A DNA stretch of 64,000 nt from assembly GCA_900291925.1 (NCBI GenBank), contig UWYS01000019.1, positions 372,001 to 436,000 of the forward strand, given 5' to 3'. How positions within the stretch are numbered: position 1 is the first letter of the stretch; every line of letters begins with the position of its first letter. The notes under the pieces were generated by a model. It did not search any database, was not told the origin of the DNA, and was given only the letters and a program-made list of their open reading frames with translations. Origin of the DNA: Thecaphora thlaspeos (lineage: Eukaryota > Basidiomycota > Ustilaginomycetes > Urocystidales > Glomosporiaceae). The position numbers were made by a program, and so were the translations under genes. Of this stretch, positions 44,201 through 54,607 are shown one piece after another.

Positions 44201-44909
44201 CCTGTCCGTGCCCCTTTGCTGGTCTGAGTGTGGCTCTGCTCTGCTTCGACGTCGGAGATATATGGCTTCGAGGGCAAGACAAGGGTGTATGGATCTAGGA
44301 CTGGAACCGGGACAGCACTTAAGCGTCGCCTGGTGGCTTGCTGCCGGTGTGAATCGAGAGCGAGGTTGGACAGCTAAGGGCGCGGAGTCATTGACGATGG
44401 TTCTGAGACGTTACAAAGGTGCGAAAGGGCAGGGAGGTCGAGGATGGTGTGGCCTCGCGGTCGTCGTGTTGGGTCGAAGTCTGCAGCTGTGGCAGCATGC
44501 CGCGTGCCCTGTCGGGGCCCCATTCGGCTTCCGGACGAGCTCAACCGAGCCGGTTGCATTCAGGTTGGGTGGCCCATGCACAAAATGTAGGGCGCGCTAT
44601 CGTTGCTTCTCGCACCAGAGCCTCATGTCCCCTCCATATGACCCTTTCGTCTTGCCGTCGTGTCAACGGAAGAATATATCGCATTCAAGCACACGAGGGA
44701 CGGACAGTAACAGTACTCGCTATCCGCGTGGCGTACGCCATCTTCAGAAGCATCGAGTCACGCTGGGGCTATCATAAAACGGAAACGTGGTATACGCAGC
44801 AGCAGCAGCAGCGGGAGCAGTCGACCCGCTTGTCGGTCGATCCTGGCTAGAGCTGAAAGAAGGGGAAAGGGGAATCAGTGTTCCTCCTTACGGCAAGAAA
44901 AGAGTCCGC
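44201..44909. other. Intergenic between the transporter gene and a dehydrogenase gene
   Basis: 709 nt containing the transporter promoter (left) and the 3' UTR of the dehydrogenase (right). A CAG patch occurs at 44798-44812. No gene is seen. Confidence 0.5.
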
Positions 44910-46064
44910 CTAGAGGTGCGACTCGGGGGTCTTGAGGCCGGCCTGCGCGAGGACCTCGTCGACGTCGATACCAGCCTTGTCCTTGACGAAGCCGCGGCAG
45001 AAGCGGAAGAGCTCGGCGGCCAGCTTGCCGTCCTCGTCCCTCGCGAGCCTCGACTTGGTGCCCACCTTGCCCTTGGGGACGAGGTAGGCGCCGTTGAGGT
45101 TCTTGGAGACGATCTCGGGCGACGTGCAGGCGTACAGCTGCGTCAGCGCGCCCTGGTTCGGGTGCGTAAAAAGAAGGCGCGAGCCGAGGTTCATGATCGA
45201 CCCCAGGATGCGGCCATACGAGTCGTTGGCACCGCGTAGCAGGCCCGTGTTGATGACTCCCGGGTGGAGCGAAATGTTCGAGATGCGGGCATCGCCGGGG
45301 AGGAGCCGCTTGAGCTCATCCGCAAGCAGGATGTTGCCCAGCTTCGACTTCGAATAGCGCGTCCACGTCCCCGTCGCCTCGGGCGTGTACTGCTTGTTGA
45401 CCGCCTCGAGATCCTTGAAGCTGATCCCGCCCTTGACCATCGTATGGCCCAGGCTCGAGACCTGGACGATGCGCACTGTAGCAGCATTGTCCTGCTGGTA
45501 CTCGGGCCGCTTCGACGTCTCGAGCAGCTTGGGGAGCAGCAGCATCGTGAACAGGTAATGACCGACCACGTTGGTCCCGACCTGGAGCTCCAGGCCGTCC
45601 TTGGTCATGGTGTAGGGCGTCGCCATCACTCCGGCATTGTTGAGCAGGATGTCGAGCCGATCGGTCGAGCCGTTCAGCTTCTCGGCCGCCCGCTTGACGC
45701 TCGCCAGCTCGGTCAAGTCGAGCTCGAGGAAGTTGACGTCGGCGTCCGGGTGGACCTTCTTGATGCGCTCGATGGTCTCGTTGGCCTTGGCTTCGCTGCG
45801 CGCCGCTATAAAGACCTTGGCTCCGTGGGCCGCCAGCTCGCAGCACGAGATTCTGGTCGTTTGAGGAAGGGGGACGGAGGGAAGGCAGCAGGGGGGTCAG
45901 GTCGTCGGCGAGGTAGCCCGATCCACCTCCGCGCTCCATCGTAGGCACTCCTTCCTTGGTCATCGTCCACAGATCGCTACTCACTCGCCCAATCCTCCCG
46001 ATCCGCCCGTCACGGCGGCTACCTTGCCAGACAGGCTGGGGATATCGGAGGCTGAAAAGGTCAT
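44910..46064 (-). CDS. Short-chain dehydrogenase/reductase, retinol dehydrogenase-like, with SHL C-terminus
   Basis: Two exons: 46064..45985 and 45852..44910, giving 340 aa. The Rossmann nucleotide site TGGSGGLGE (TGxxxGxG) is at about 20-28 and spans the intron; NNAGVM and the catalytic YSKSK (YxxxK) follow, with LHPGVINTGL after the active site. This pattern is the retinol/WW-domain oxidoreductase-like branch of fungal SDRs acting on hydrophobic alcohols or ketones. The substrate is unknown. The protein ends PESHL; Ser-His-Leu fits the peroxisomal PTS1 consensus, so peroxisomal location is possible. The start at 46064 gives MTFSASDIPSLSGKVAAVTG, a normal SDR beginning. Confidence 0.85.
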
Positions 46065-46844
46065 CTTGGTGTATGCGCGTCGCTTAGGAGTTCACTTAGT
46101 GCGCGGTTTGCGAGTCGAAGGGAGAAGATGGGTCGACGGAGCAGGGAATGGTCAGGGGTAGACTGTTAAAAAATCCGGTAGTTGATGACCTGAAGAGCGG
46201 GTGCGGTCGTAGTGGGTGGACAAGAGGGGTGGCATGTCCTCGGTCCACTTACACGTTAGCTTTGTCATTCCCACTCGCCTCGACCCGGGCTTTCAGCGAC
46301 CGGAACGCGGATCGCGGAACGCGGATCTCGCCTGCCTGGCTGGTTGCCTTCACTTCCGTTGGGCAACAGCGAAAAGCGTCGCCGGAGCTCGCTTCACGCT
46401 CAGCACCGGCGAAGCCTCCACTTTCACGCATGCGCACAACTCTCAAACTATTGATGTCACCTTTAGTGATGCTCCAAAGAAGCGTCACAGAGCAAGGTCC
46501 CCACGCCAGAGCTTTGTTCGTGCCAGCCACATCACCACACTGCCATCACCATCACCATTCATCTCAAGGGGAAACGATCCGGTATGCATTTGGCCAAAAA
46601 TGGGGCCCGTGAGGTATCGGGGCGTCGCGGTAACATATGCCGTGCGTGTCATGCACCGCCCAGTGTTACACATTGTGATCAGCTGCTGCTGTCCCGACTG
46701 CCTCGGGAAAGAGACGAAAGGAGGAGAAAGAGAGAGAGAGAGAGAGAGAGAGACCGCAGGAGGGAACAGGAGAGCGCCAAGGGGAATGATAGGAGACATA
46801 GTGGTGTTGACGCCTCAATCCTCGTGCGCCGTCGATGTCCTAAC
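46065..46844. other. Intergenic between two dehydrogenase genes
   Basis: 780 nt holding the promoter of the left dehydrogenase and the 3' UTR of the right one, with a GA microsatellite at about 46730-46753. No further gene is supported. Confidence 0.5.
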
Positions 46845-48369
46845 CTAGGATCCGTACCAGCTGCAGGGGCGGAAAGGGAGGAAGAGGTGCAGAAAGAGGC
46901 AACGACGTCAGCTCGTCCCTACTCCGAGATGTAGCAACACACATCGAACAGCGATGTCTGTCACGCCACATCCTGGACTCACCTTCCGCTGTTGACGTGG
47001 AGCACCTGTCCGGTGATGAGGTTCGAGGCGCCTGAGTCGGCCAGGAAGACGTACGAGGCGCCCAGCTCGGCCGGCTGTCCGGCACGGTTGTGCAGCGGGA
47101 CCTTACCGATGCCCCACGCATCCATGTTGTCGGCGCTGCGGGAGGCCGGCTGTAGGCAGTTGAGGCAAAACGTCAGCTTCACTGAGCAAGCCTTGAGTAA
47201 GCGTCGAGGCGGACATTACTGACCTGCAGCGGAGTAAAAACTGGGCCAGGGGCTACGGCGTTGACACGGATACCCTTGGGCGCCAGCTGGAGCGCCAACG
47301 AGCGCGTGAGCGAGACGAGAGCTCCCTTGGTCGCACTGTAGTCGACCATCGCGGCCGAGCCCTTGTAGGCCGTCACCGACGTCGACTGGATGATGGTCGA
47401 GCCGCGCTTCATGTGCGGGAGCGAAAACTTGGTGACGGCGAACTAAGAGGGAGGAAGGTGCAGAAAAGATGAGGAGATGTGAGAAAGGTCAGCACCGCAG
47501 TTCGGGAGGCGATTCAAAGAGCGAAGGCTGTCTACGGCCAGAGTGCTGCGCTTGATGCAATCTGTCGCGAGCCGTCCCCTCGCCCACTCACGGCGCCAAA
47601 GACATTGCTGCGGAAGGTGCTCTCCGTGTCGCGGAGATCGGTGTCTTCAAAGTTTTCGACGGCAATCTGCTTGCTGGCGTTGTTGACTATTCGATGTCGA
47701 TCCGCGGGTGCCGAGAGAGTTGAAGAATCAGTCCCCGAGTGGCGCGATCAAAGCCCGAGACAAAGCGTGTTTGTTGTGCGACGACAAGCTACTCACCGAC
47801 GACGTCGATCGTGCCCCACTTCTCGAGGTGCTTATCGATGAGCATCTTGCAGTCGTCCTCCTTCATCAGGTCGAGGGGCATGAGCTGGATCTCCTTGTTG
47901 CCCATCGGCGCCTGGGAGACTAGGCGCTTGACCTCTTCGGCGTCGGGCTGCTCCTCGGGTAGGTAGGCGATTGTGACGTTGGCGCCCTCGCGGGCAAAGA
48001 AGAGAGCAACGCTTCGTCCAATACCAGAGTCACCCCCGCTGTGAGCCGAAACCCGGATGGTAAACTATCGTTTGGTGAGAATGGCACACACGCTAACTCG
48101 ACCGGAAGTCGTGAGAGGAGACGATGAACTCACGTCAGAATCACGCCCTTGCCCTTGAGCTTGCCGGTTCCTTGGTACTCTTCAAGGTAGGGGCTGCCTT
48201 GATTGTCCCACTTCTCGACCTTGAGGTGTTCGGCCAAAGGTGCGAGGTCGCGGTCGAGGCCGGGCAGCTTCTCCTGCTCCTGACGGTCAGGACGGTAGTT
48301 TTCGTAGGCGGTGATGACGCCGTCCTCCTTCTTCTGCTTGTCGTCCTGCTTCTGCATCGACGATGACAT
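46845..48369 (-). CDS. Short-chain dehydrogenase (glucose/ribitol dehydrogenase-like)
   Basis: Six exons: 48369..48134, 48038..47797, 47686..47592, 47442..47224, 47149..46983 and a 16-nt last exon 46860..46845, giving 324 aa. The long N-terminus (LPGLDRDLAPLAEHLKVEKW before TGGDSGIGRSVALFFAREGA) plus NNASKQ, SATKGALVSL (catalytic YSATK) and VNAVAPGPVFTPLQ is the pattern of the bacterial YghA/YhxC-type SDRs and their fungal relatives. The final exon supplies WYGS, giving the family-typical end HVNSGSWYGS. These are probably NAD(P)-dependent oxidoreductases of sugars or aldehydes; the true substrate is unknown. Every junction is GT-AG. Confidence 0.88.
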
Positions 48370-49764
48370 TGTGGCGGTGGTGGCTGCGACGGCGGATGTG
48401 CGGAGTCGATGGGGTCGCTCTGGGTGGTGGTGGGGGGGTAATGATGAACCCTGGAGATCAACAGGAGACTTGATCGTCGAGGAAAGGCTAAGTGGGGGTA
48501 AAGGGAGGAGAGAGCGTTGTTGGTGAGGAGGAAGGGAAGACGGTATTCAGAAGAGGGTGAGGCAGACCTTCTTGTAGGAGGGGACGTGGGCGAGGGGAGC
48601 GTCGAGAATTGGTGGTCTGAGCCTCGCCAAGATGCGTCGTCCTCTGTGCGCAGAGCATCGCATGTCCCGCCAGGCCGGCCACCGAACGAGATGCGGAGAG
48701 CGGGATCGAAGGGAAGCTGGAGCGGCGGGCCATCGTCATCAAGGTCGTCGTAAGCTTCATGACGGGCGACGGCCATGCGCGGTGCAGCGTGGGGTGGCGG
48801 AGGAGAGGCTGAATGCCAAGAGCGGGTCATCGAGCCCTGCGAAAGGCCAGCCTCCTTCCAGGCCTTGGAAGGCGAGCGCTGACAGCAAGGAAAGAGCGAG
48901 GCAGGCGGGGCGCGAAGGCAGAGAGCGCTGGAAGATAAGCTGCTTGGCTTTTGGTCGGTGCTGACTCAAGGACGCCTGCACCCTGCGTCGGGCGGTCCGC
49001 GCACCCGTTTTTCCGCCTCTGCGCCTCTGGACCCTGCAGGCGTCATCGCTGCCTGCGTCCAAGTTCCGCTCGGCTTCTGCCCGATGGACAAAAACAGTAG
49101 GTTGCCCGGCCCGATGCATCTTTATTCTTCGAGGCCTGCTTCGGGCAGACGGCGGTCCGAGGACAGCCCGGGCGGGGCCGCGCCGCACTTATTGCTCGAG
49201 GGAATAAGAATCTTGATCCTAACCTTGGATACCTCAGCTGGTGGGTCCAAGGTGCTCGCACGCCTGTCTCGTCGTTGCCGCCTCCGAGTCACGGCGGCGA
49301 GTCATGTGCAGGACGTCGAGCTAGGACGGCTCGCTGGTGAGCAAGCGCCCGGCAATGTAATATTCGTTTCTTCTTCTGGCGGGACGGCGGGCAGGCTCCT
49401 CCACGCCAAAAAGCGCGGGGTGCACCCTTTCGTTGGCCGCCGCCACGGATGGCTGAGCTTAACCTTAACCCTACTGTAACGTCTCTCGACCTTTTCCCTT
49501 GCCCGCCATCTCGACCTCCCTCCATATCGTCTCCTAGCTTCTCTCTTTCCTTACCATCACCCTGCGACAGCCACACACTCCATAAAGGTCAACGCCATCT
49601 AGCTCTTCACCCTCGTGCAGCTCGCTTCGATCCCGCCACACTGCACCCCTCGGCCCTCTACGTTTTGCCACACGCCGCCAGCGCGCTTCTCTTCGACGGC
49701 ACCCTCGCTACCTCGCCTTCCCTATTCACCAGACCCTCGTTCTTCCGCTCGCTGAAACAAAACA
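48370..49764. promoter_or_regulatory. Divergent promoter region of the dehydrogenase and the GTPBP1-like gene
   Basis: 1.4 kb between divergent starts. The part next to 49764 is pyrimidine-rich leader ending AAAACAATG. A CTTAACCTTAACCCTACTGT string lies near 49458 and includes one TACTGTA word. No coding region is supported. Confidence 0.5.
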
Positions 49765-52012
49765 ATGTCTAACAGCACCGTCTCCGGCAGCAGCAAGCTA
49801 ACAGCGACCTCGGCGGCAGCAGTCGCGGCCACATATCCTCGCATTCAGCCAACAGCTGCCGTCGCAACGCGCCTAGGCGGAGGTGGGGTCGATTACGCTC
49901 CTACCGCGCCTACCACCCACACTGCTGCAGTGACGGCAAAGGAAAAGAAGTCTGCCACTGTCGACTTTCTCACCTCGGCCCTGCACGCCACCACACTCGG
50001 CTCCAACGCTGCTGCAACAAATGTCCCTCTAGACCTCGGCGGCAAGACGTTGAGAGCGCTCCTTCTCGAGCCCGTCGCGCCCAAGCCTCCCGCCAGCGCC
50101 ACGCGGTCCGCTTCGAACGATGCCGCTAAGCCGAAGCGCGCCAGCACCGATGCTGCGGCGCTCGACTCGTTACAGGCAGCTGCTGCCGTTGGCGCCGCCC
50201 CTCAGCCGCCGCCCAAGGAGGTCGGCCTGTCCGACTACATCACCGACCGCATCACCCGCGAGGGCGGCGAGTTCGTCCTCCACATCGGCTCGCCCAAGCA
50301 CAACGGAGGAGAGCCTATGTCCCTTTCGCAGGAGGACATCGACCTGGCCGTCGCAAACGTCGGTGCCGCCAGCGCGCTCGCTGACTGCGACTCGAGGCTC
50401 CTCCACGCCGAGACCATGAGTGACGGCGAAAGATTGGCCCACCTGATGATAAGACGCATACCGGCCAGCGCAGAGGAGCTCGTAGAGCTTCGGATCGCCG
50501 TGATCGGCAACGTGGACGCCGGAAAGAGCACCATGCTCGGCGTCCTCACAAAGGGCGGGCTCGATGACGGCAGGGGCAAAGCCCGTGTCAACCTCTTCCG
50601 ACACAAGCACGAGATTGAGTCCGGCAGGACCAGCAGCGTCGGCATGGAGATCATGGGCTTCGACTCGAAGGGCACGCCCGTGACGAATGGCAACGGAGCC
50701 GAGCCGGGACGCAAGATGTCGTGGGAAGAGGTCTGCGCCAAGGCCTCCAAAGTGATTTCGTTTATCGTGAGTGCCCGCGAAACAGAGATTCTCGAGATGT
50801 GTGTCCGTTCCTGGGTCAAAAACGCTCTCCGACGAGGATACTTGACTAAAGCGTAACTCTCTTTTTTCGGCGTCGTCATCGCCGCCGTTGCAGGACCTGG
50901 CCGGCCACGAGCGCTACCTCAAGACGACCGTCTTTGGCATGACGGGCTGCCTGCCGGACTTTGTGATGCTGATGGTTGGCGCCAACGCGGGCCTGATTGG
51001 TATGTCAAAGGAGCATCTCGGCATCGCGCTGGCACTGTCGGTCCCCGTGATTGTCTGCATCACCAAGGTCGACATGACGCCGGCCCACATCCTCGAGGCG
51101 ACCATCAAGCAGCTCTGCAAGATCCTCAAGTCTCCCGGCTGCCGCAAGACGCCCGTTTTTGTCGACGACATGGGACACGTCATAGACACGGCGCTGCGCC
51201 TTGAGACGGAGCGCATCTGCCCCGTCTTCCAGATCAGCAACGTGACAGGCCAGAATCTCGATCTGCTGCGCAGCTTCCTCAACATCTTGCCTCAGGCAAG
51301 CGCGGTCAAGTTCCGCGTCGACCAGCCGTTCGAGTTTCAGATCTCGGACATCTTTTCAGTCCCCTTTGTCGGGACCGTCGTGTCCGGGGTGGTGCTGTCG
51401 GGGAGCTGCAAGGTGGGCGACAACCTTCTGATCGGGCCGGACACGCTGGGCCAGTTTAGTGTCACGTCGATCCGCTCGATCCAGCGCAAGCGCGTCAACG
51501 TCGATGGGGCCAGCGCCGGGCAGTCGGTGTCGTTTGCTCTGAAAAAGATCCGCCGCAACCAGGTCCGCAAGGGGATGGTGATGCTGAGCCGGACCGACCC
51601 CGCCCCGCGCGCCTTTATGGAGTTTGACGCCGAGATCCTCTGCCTGTACCACAGCACCACGCTCTCGATGGGCTCGTGCATGGTTCTTCATGCCGCCAGC
51701 ATCCGCCAAACGGTGCGCATCATCGGCATCGCCAAGCTCGACGGCAGATTGGGCGAGGCGACCAGCGCCGGCGGCAAGCCTGTCGTCCGGACGGGTGACC
51801 GCGCCAAGCTGCGCCTGCAGTTCCTGCGCTTCCCAGAATTTGTCAAGCCGGGCATGAAGCTCATCACGAGGGAGGGCAAGACGAAGCTGATCGGCGTGGT
51901 GCGCTCGGTGGGCCAGACAGGACCTCTGGTCTCGGCGACTGCGGGCGGAACGTATGCTGCGACGGCGTCGGCTGCGACAGCAGCACCGGCAGCGGCAGTG
52001 GTGGGAATGTGA
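49765..52012 (+). CDS. GTPBP1/GTPBP2-like translational GTPase
   Basis: Two exons: 49765..50766 and 50894..52012, giving 706 aa. A poorly conserved Ala/Thr-rich N-terminus (1-150) precedes the GTPase: G1 GNVDAGKST near 248-256, GRTSSVGMEIMGFD for switch 1/G2, G3 DLAGHERY (the intron falls just before it, exon 2 starting at residue 335), and G4 TKVD near 391. Beta-barrel domains like those of EF1A follow (VPFVGTVVSGVVLSG, and FLRFPEFVKPGMKLITREG near the end). The order and motifs are those of GTPBP1, a relative of EF1A and Hbs1. Animal GTPBP1 and GTPBP2 help resolve stalled ribosomes and affect mRNA decay; this role is carried over by homology. Length agrees with the family. Confidence 0.9.
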
Positions 52013-52571
52013 AGAGCAGGCGTTCCGATGGCGGGTGAAAGCAGAATCGTCGTCGTCCCTTGCCGTTACCGTTGTCGTTGTCACTGCCGATGCCGATGCC
52101 GATGCCCTCATGTTGTAGCCCTACATCTCTCGAACACTACTGTATCAGTACCGCTCGCCACCTTTGTACCTTGGCATCCAACCCATGCCGCCGCCGTCGT
52201 CACGACACGTACAAAGAATCGCCCGATGTGAAGCTTGTTGAGCGGCGTTCGCAGGCAACCCGAACACACGCCACAAGCCAAGACAGGGTGCTCGGGACAC
52301 GGCGGGATACGCTTACGTAACGTCCCCCACCGGCCTCTTTTATTTTGACTTTTTCTGCATGCTGAACATTTTGCCTGGCCCCGCGAACTTCTTCGCCTTT
52401 CTTTCCCTCTGTCAGAAACGCCTCGCACCACCACCACCACCACCACCACCGCCGCTGCCGTCGACAACAATCAACACCTCGCTCCTCGGCACCACCTCGG
52501 CCACCGTCACACCTCCTTGACTCCACGGACGATCTGCTGGCGCAGCTGCATCCTCCGAGCGCGCTTCAATC
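52013..52571. other. Intergenic between the GTPBP1-like gene and RRP1
   Basis: 559 nt with the 3' UTR of the GTPase gene, one TACTGTA word (52138) and a (CAC)n tract at about 52427-52452 in the RRP1 leader. Confidence 0.5.
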
Positions 52572-54043
52572 ATGCCTTCGACGAAACGCAAAGCGCCCGG
52601 CGGGCCCTCTACGTCCTTGACGACGCCATCTTCTTCCAAGAAGGGCAAGTCCACACCGGCACCGCCACCGCCGGCACCGCCACCGTCCGAGCTGCCGCTG
52701 GGCAAAGCTCTCGCCTCTACGTCGAAAAAGACACGCGATATGGCGATCCGTTCGCTCTCGTCTTTCCTCTCATCGCCGCGTCCCTCTCCCCTCAGCTCGC
52801 TCGAACTCTCCAAGCTCTGGCAAGGAATCTTTTACTGTTTCTGGATGTCTGACAAACCTCTCGTCCAACAGGACCTCGCCAACAAGATGGCTGATCTGTG
52901 TCTCGTCTTTCCAGCAGAGACAGAGGAGAAGAAGAAGAAGAACAAAGAGGGGATGACGAGAAGGGCAAGGGAAGGGTTGGAGTTTTGGAACATGTTTTGG
53001 AGGACGATGGTGCAGCAATGGCATGGCATCGACAAGCATCGGATCAACAAATTTCTCCTGCTCATGAGGAGATTCCTGAACGCTGGGTTTAGGTTGTTGG
53101 CGACGGAGGAGTGGAACGAAGAGGCGACGAAGTTGTTCGTGGACATGCTTTGCGCACCGGGTGGACCGCTTGCGTGAGTTCACCCCCATCCCTCTCTCTG
53201 CTTCTTCCTTGTCGAAGCTCGATGGTACTGACACCGTCCCGCTCGTTCTCTATCGTCTTGGGCCACCGGAAAAACCACAGCGTCAACGACACCAAAGTCC
53301 CCGTGTCTATAACGTACCACATCGCCGACATTTACCTGGAAGAGCTCGAAAATGCCGTCACATGGTCACAAGAACAACCCTCCACCAACGCCTCCTCTCT
53401 CTCTCCCTCGGACGAGGATGACTTCAACGTCACCCTGGTACCTGTCACGAAGCTTCTTTCACCCTTTATTCGATCTGCCACGGTGGCTTTAAACAACATC
53501 ACGTACGGCAAGGTCATGGAGAGTGTTATTGAGCCCTTCCTGGAAGACACCTTGAGGGCAGCTGAACATCTCCTCGACGAAGACGACGACGACAAGCACG
53601 AGCAAGACAACGAAGATGACGAGCCCGAGCTGGACGGCCAAGTCGTTGAACAAGATGAAGAGGAAACATCCGACGTAGAATCCGATGCAGATTCAAATGA
53701 CTTTCCCTTGTTCGCTTCCTCGGACGGAGAGGAGCAAGGGGCAGTTCTGTATCCGATGCTTCTGGCTCTTGCTGAACCCGTCTCACCCCCCGTCAACAAC
53801 GACGACGATGACGACGAAGAGGAGGAAGTGGATGAGGGTCCATTGGCACTTAGGAAGGAGGTGTATAGGTTGCTCTTCGAAGCGGCTAGTAGCCCCTCGG
53901 CTCACCACCCTAGAAGGAGGAGGATCTACGAGTTTTGGAGAGTGGAACAGGATAGGCTTAACGGTACCGATGGGTCCGGAGTCGAGGCGCCACTGGTCGC
54001 TGAGGAGGGGAATGCAGATAACGACGACGACGACGAGGCATAG
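52572..54043 (+). CDS. RRP1: Ribosomal RNA processing protein Rrp1/Nop52
   Basis: Two exons: 52572..53173 and 53281..54043, giving 454 aa. After a basic Ser/Thr/Lys/Pro N-terminus, the Nop52 domain starts near residue 45 with LGKALASTSKKTRDMAIRSL, then LSKLWQGIFYCFWMSDKPLV, GLEFWNMFWRTMVQQWHGID and KFLLLMRRFLNAGFRLL; after the intron come ITYHIADIYLEELE and NNITYGKVMESVIEPFLED. Long acidic stretches close the protein, as in other nucleolar assembly factors. Rrp1 acts in the nucleolus in 27S pre-rRNA processing for the 60S subunit. Frame passes cleanly over the intron (GC|C). Confidence 0.92.
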
Positions 54044-54607
54044 AGGGAGGCCCGTGGTTAGGTTGTAGGCACCTCGATGTCACCATCACTAGTCTTGCGT
54101 TCCCACGTCAATGGCACACTATCGTTGGCACCACCAGCAACCCTTTCGCAGCAGACAGGCGCTCGAGTACGGACATGAAAGCGATGAAGAAGTGGTGTCG
54201 ATTTTGCAGCGAAACGGATCTGCCTGCGCCCTGTCGGGCGGATGCTAGATGCGAGGAGATGGAGACGGCTAATTGACAACGGCGGAATGCGAGGATGACT
54301 GGCTGCCCACCTAAACTACCTGTGATGACTACTATCGTGAAAGGTGCCGAGACCGAGCTCCGTTAGAGCGAAGGAGAGAGGAACGCGAATGCCTTGACGT
54401 GCGACTCATCCCCTCGTTTTTTTCTGTGGGACGATGAAGCCAATGATCCCAGAAGGGAAGGGGTAAAAGAAGACAGCGACAGCCTCGGCTATGCGGCCTT
54501 CAAAGGAGATGGTATAAGATTTGGGCTAGAAAGAACAGGGACGAGGTAATATGCGACGGGGAAGTCAAATGTGAATCGCGGGAAATTTTGCTGGTTGCTT
54601 GCGTATC
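54044..54607. other. Intergenic between convergent RRP1 and the membrane-protein gene
   Basis: 564 nt containing two facing 3' UTRs. Slightly more A/T-rich than the flanking genes; nothing else is seen. Confidence 0.5.

Noticed and set aside
44910..48369. Secondary-metabolite gene cluster built around two adjacent dehydrogenases and a transporter
   Set aside because: No polyketide, peptide or terpene synthase, P450 or regulator nearby. The transporter is of sugar-nucleotide type and the flanking genes are housekeeping.
49458..49478. CTTAACCTTAACCCTA, telomere-like; also GGGTTAGGGTTA near 58246
   Set aside because: Only one or two degenerate units each, too short to call interstitial telomere repeats.
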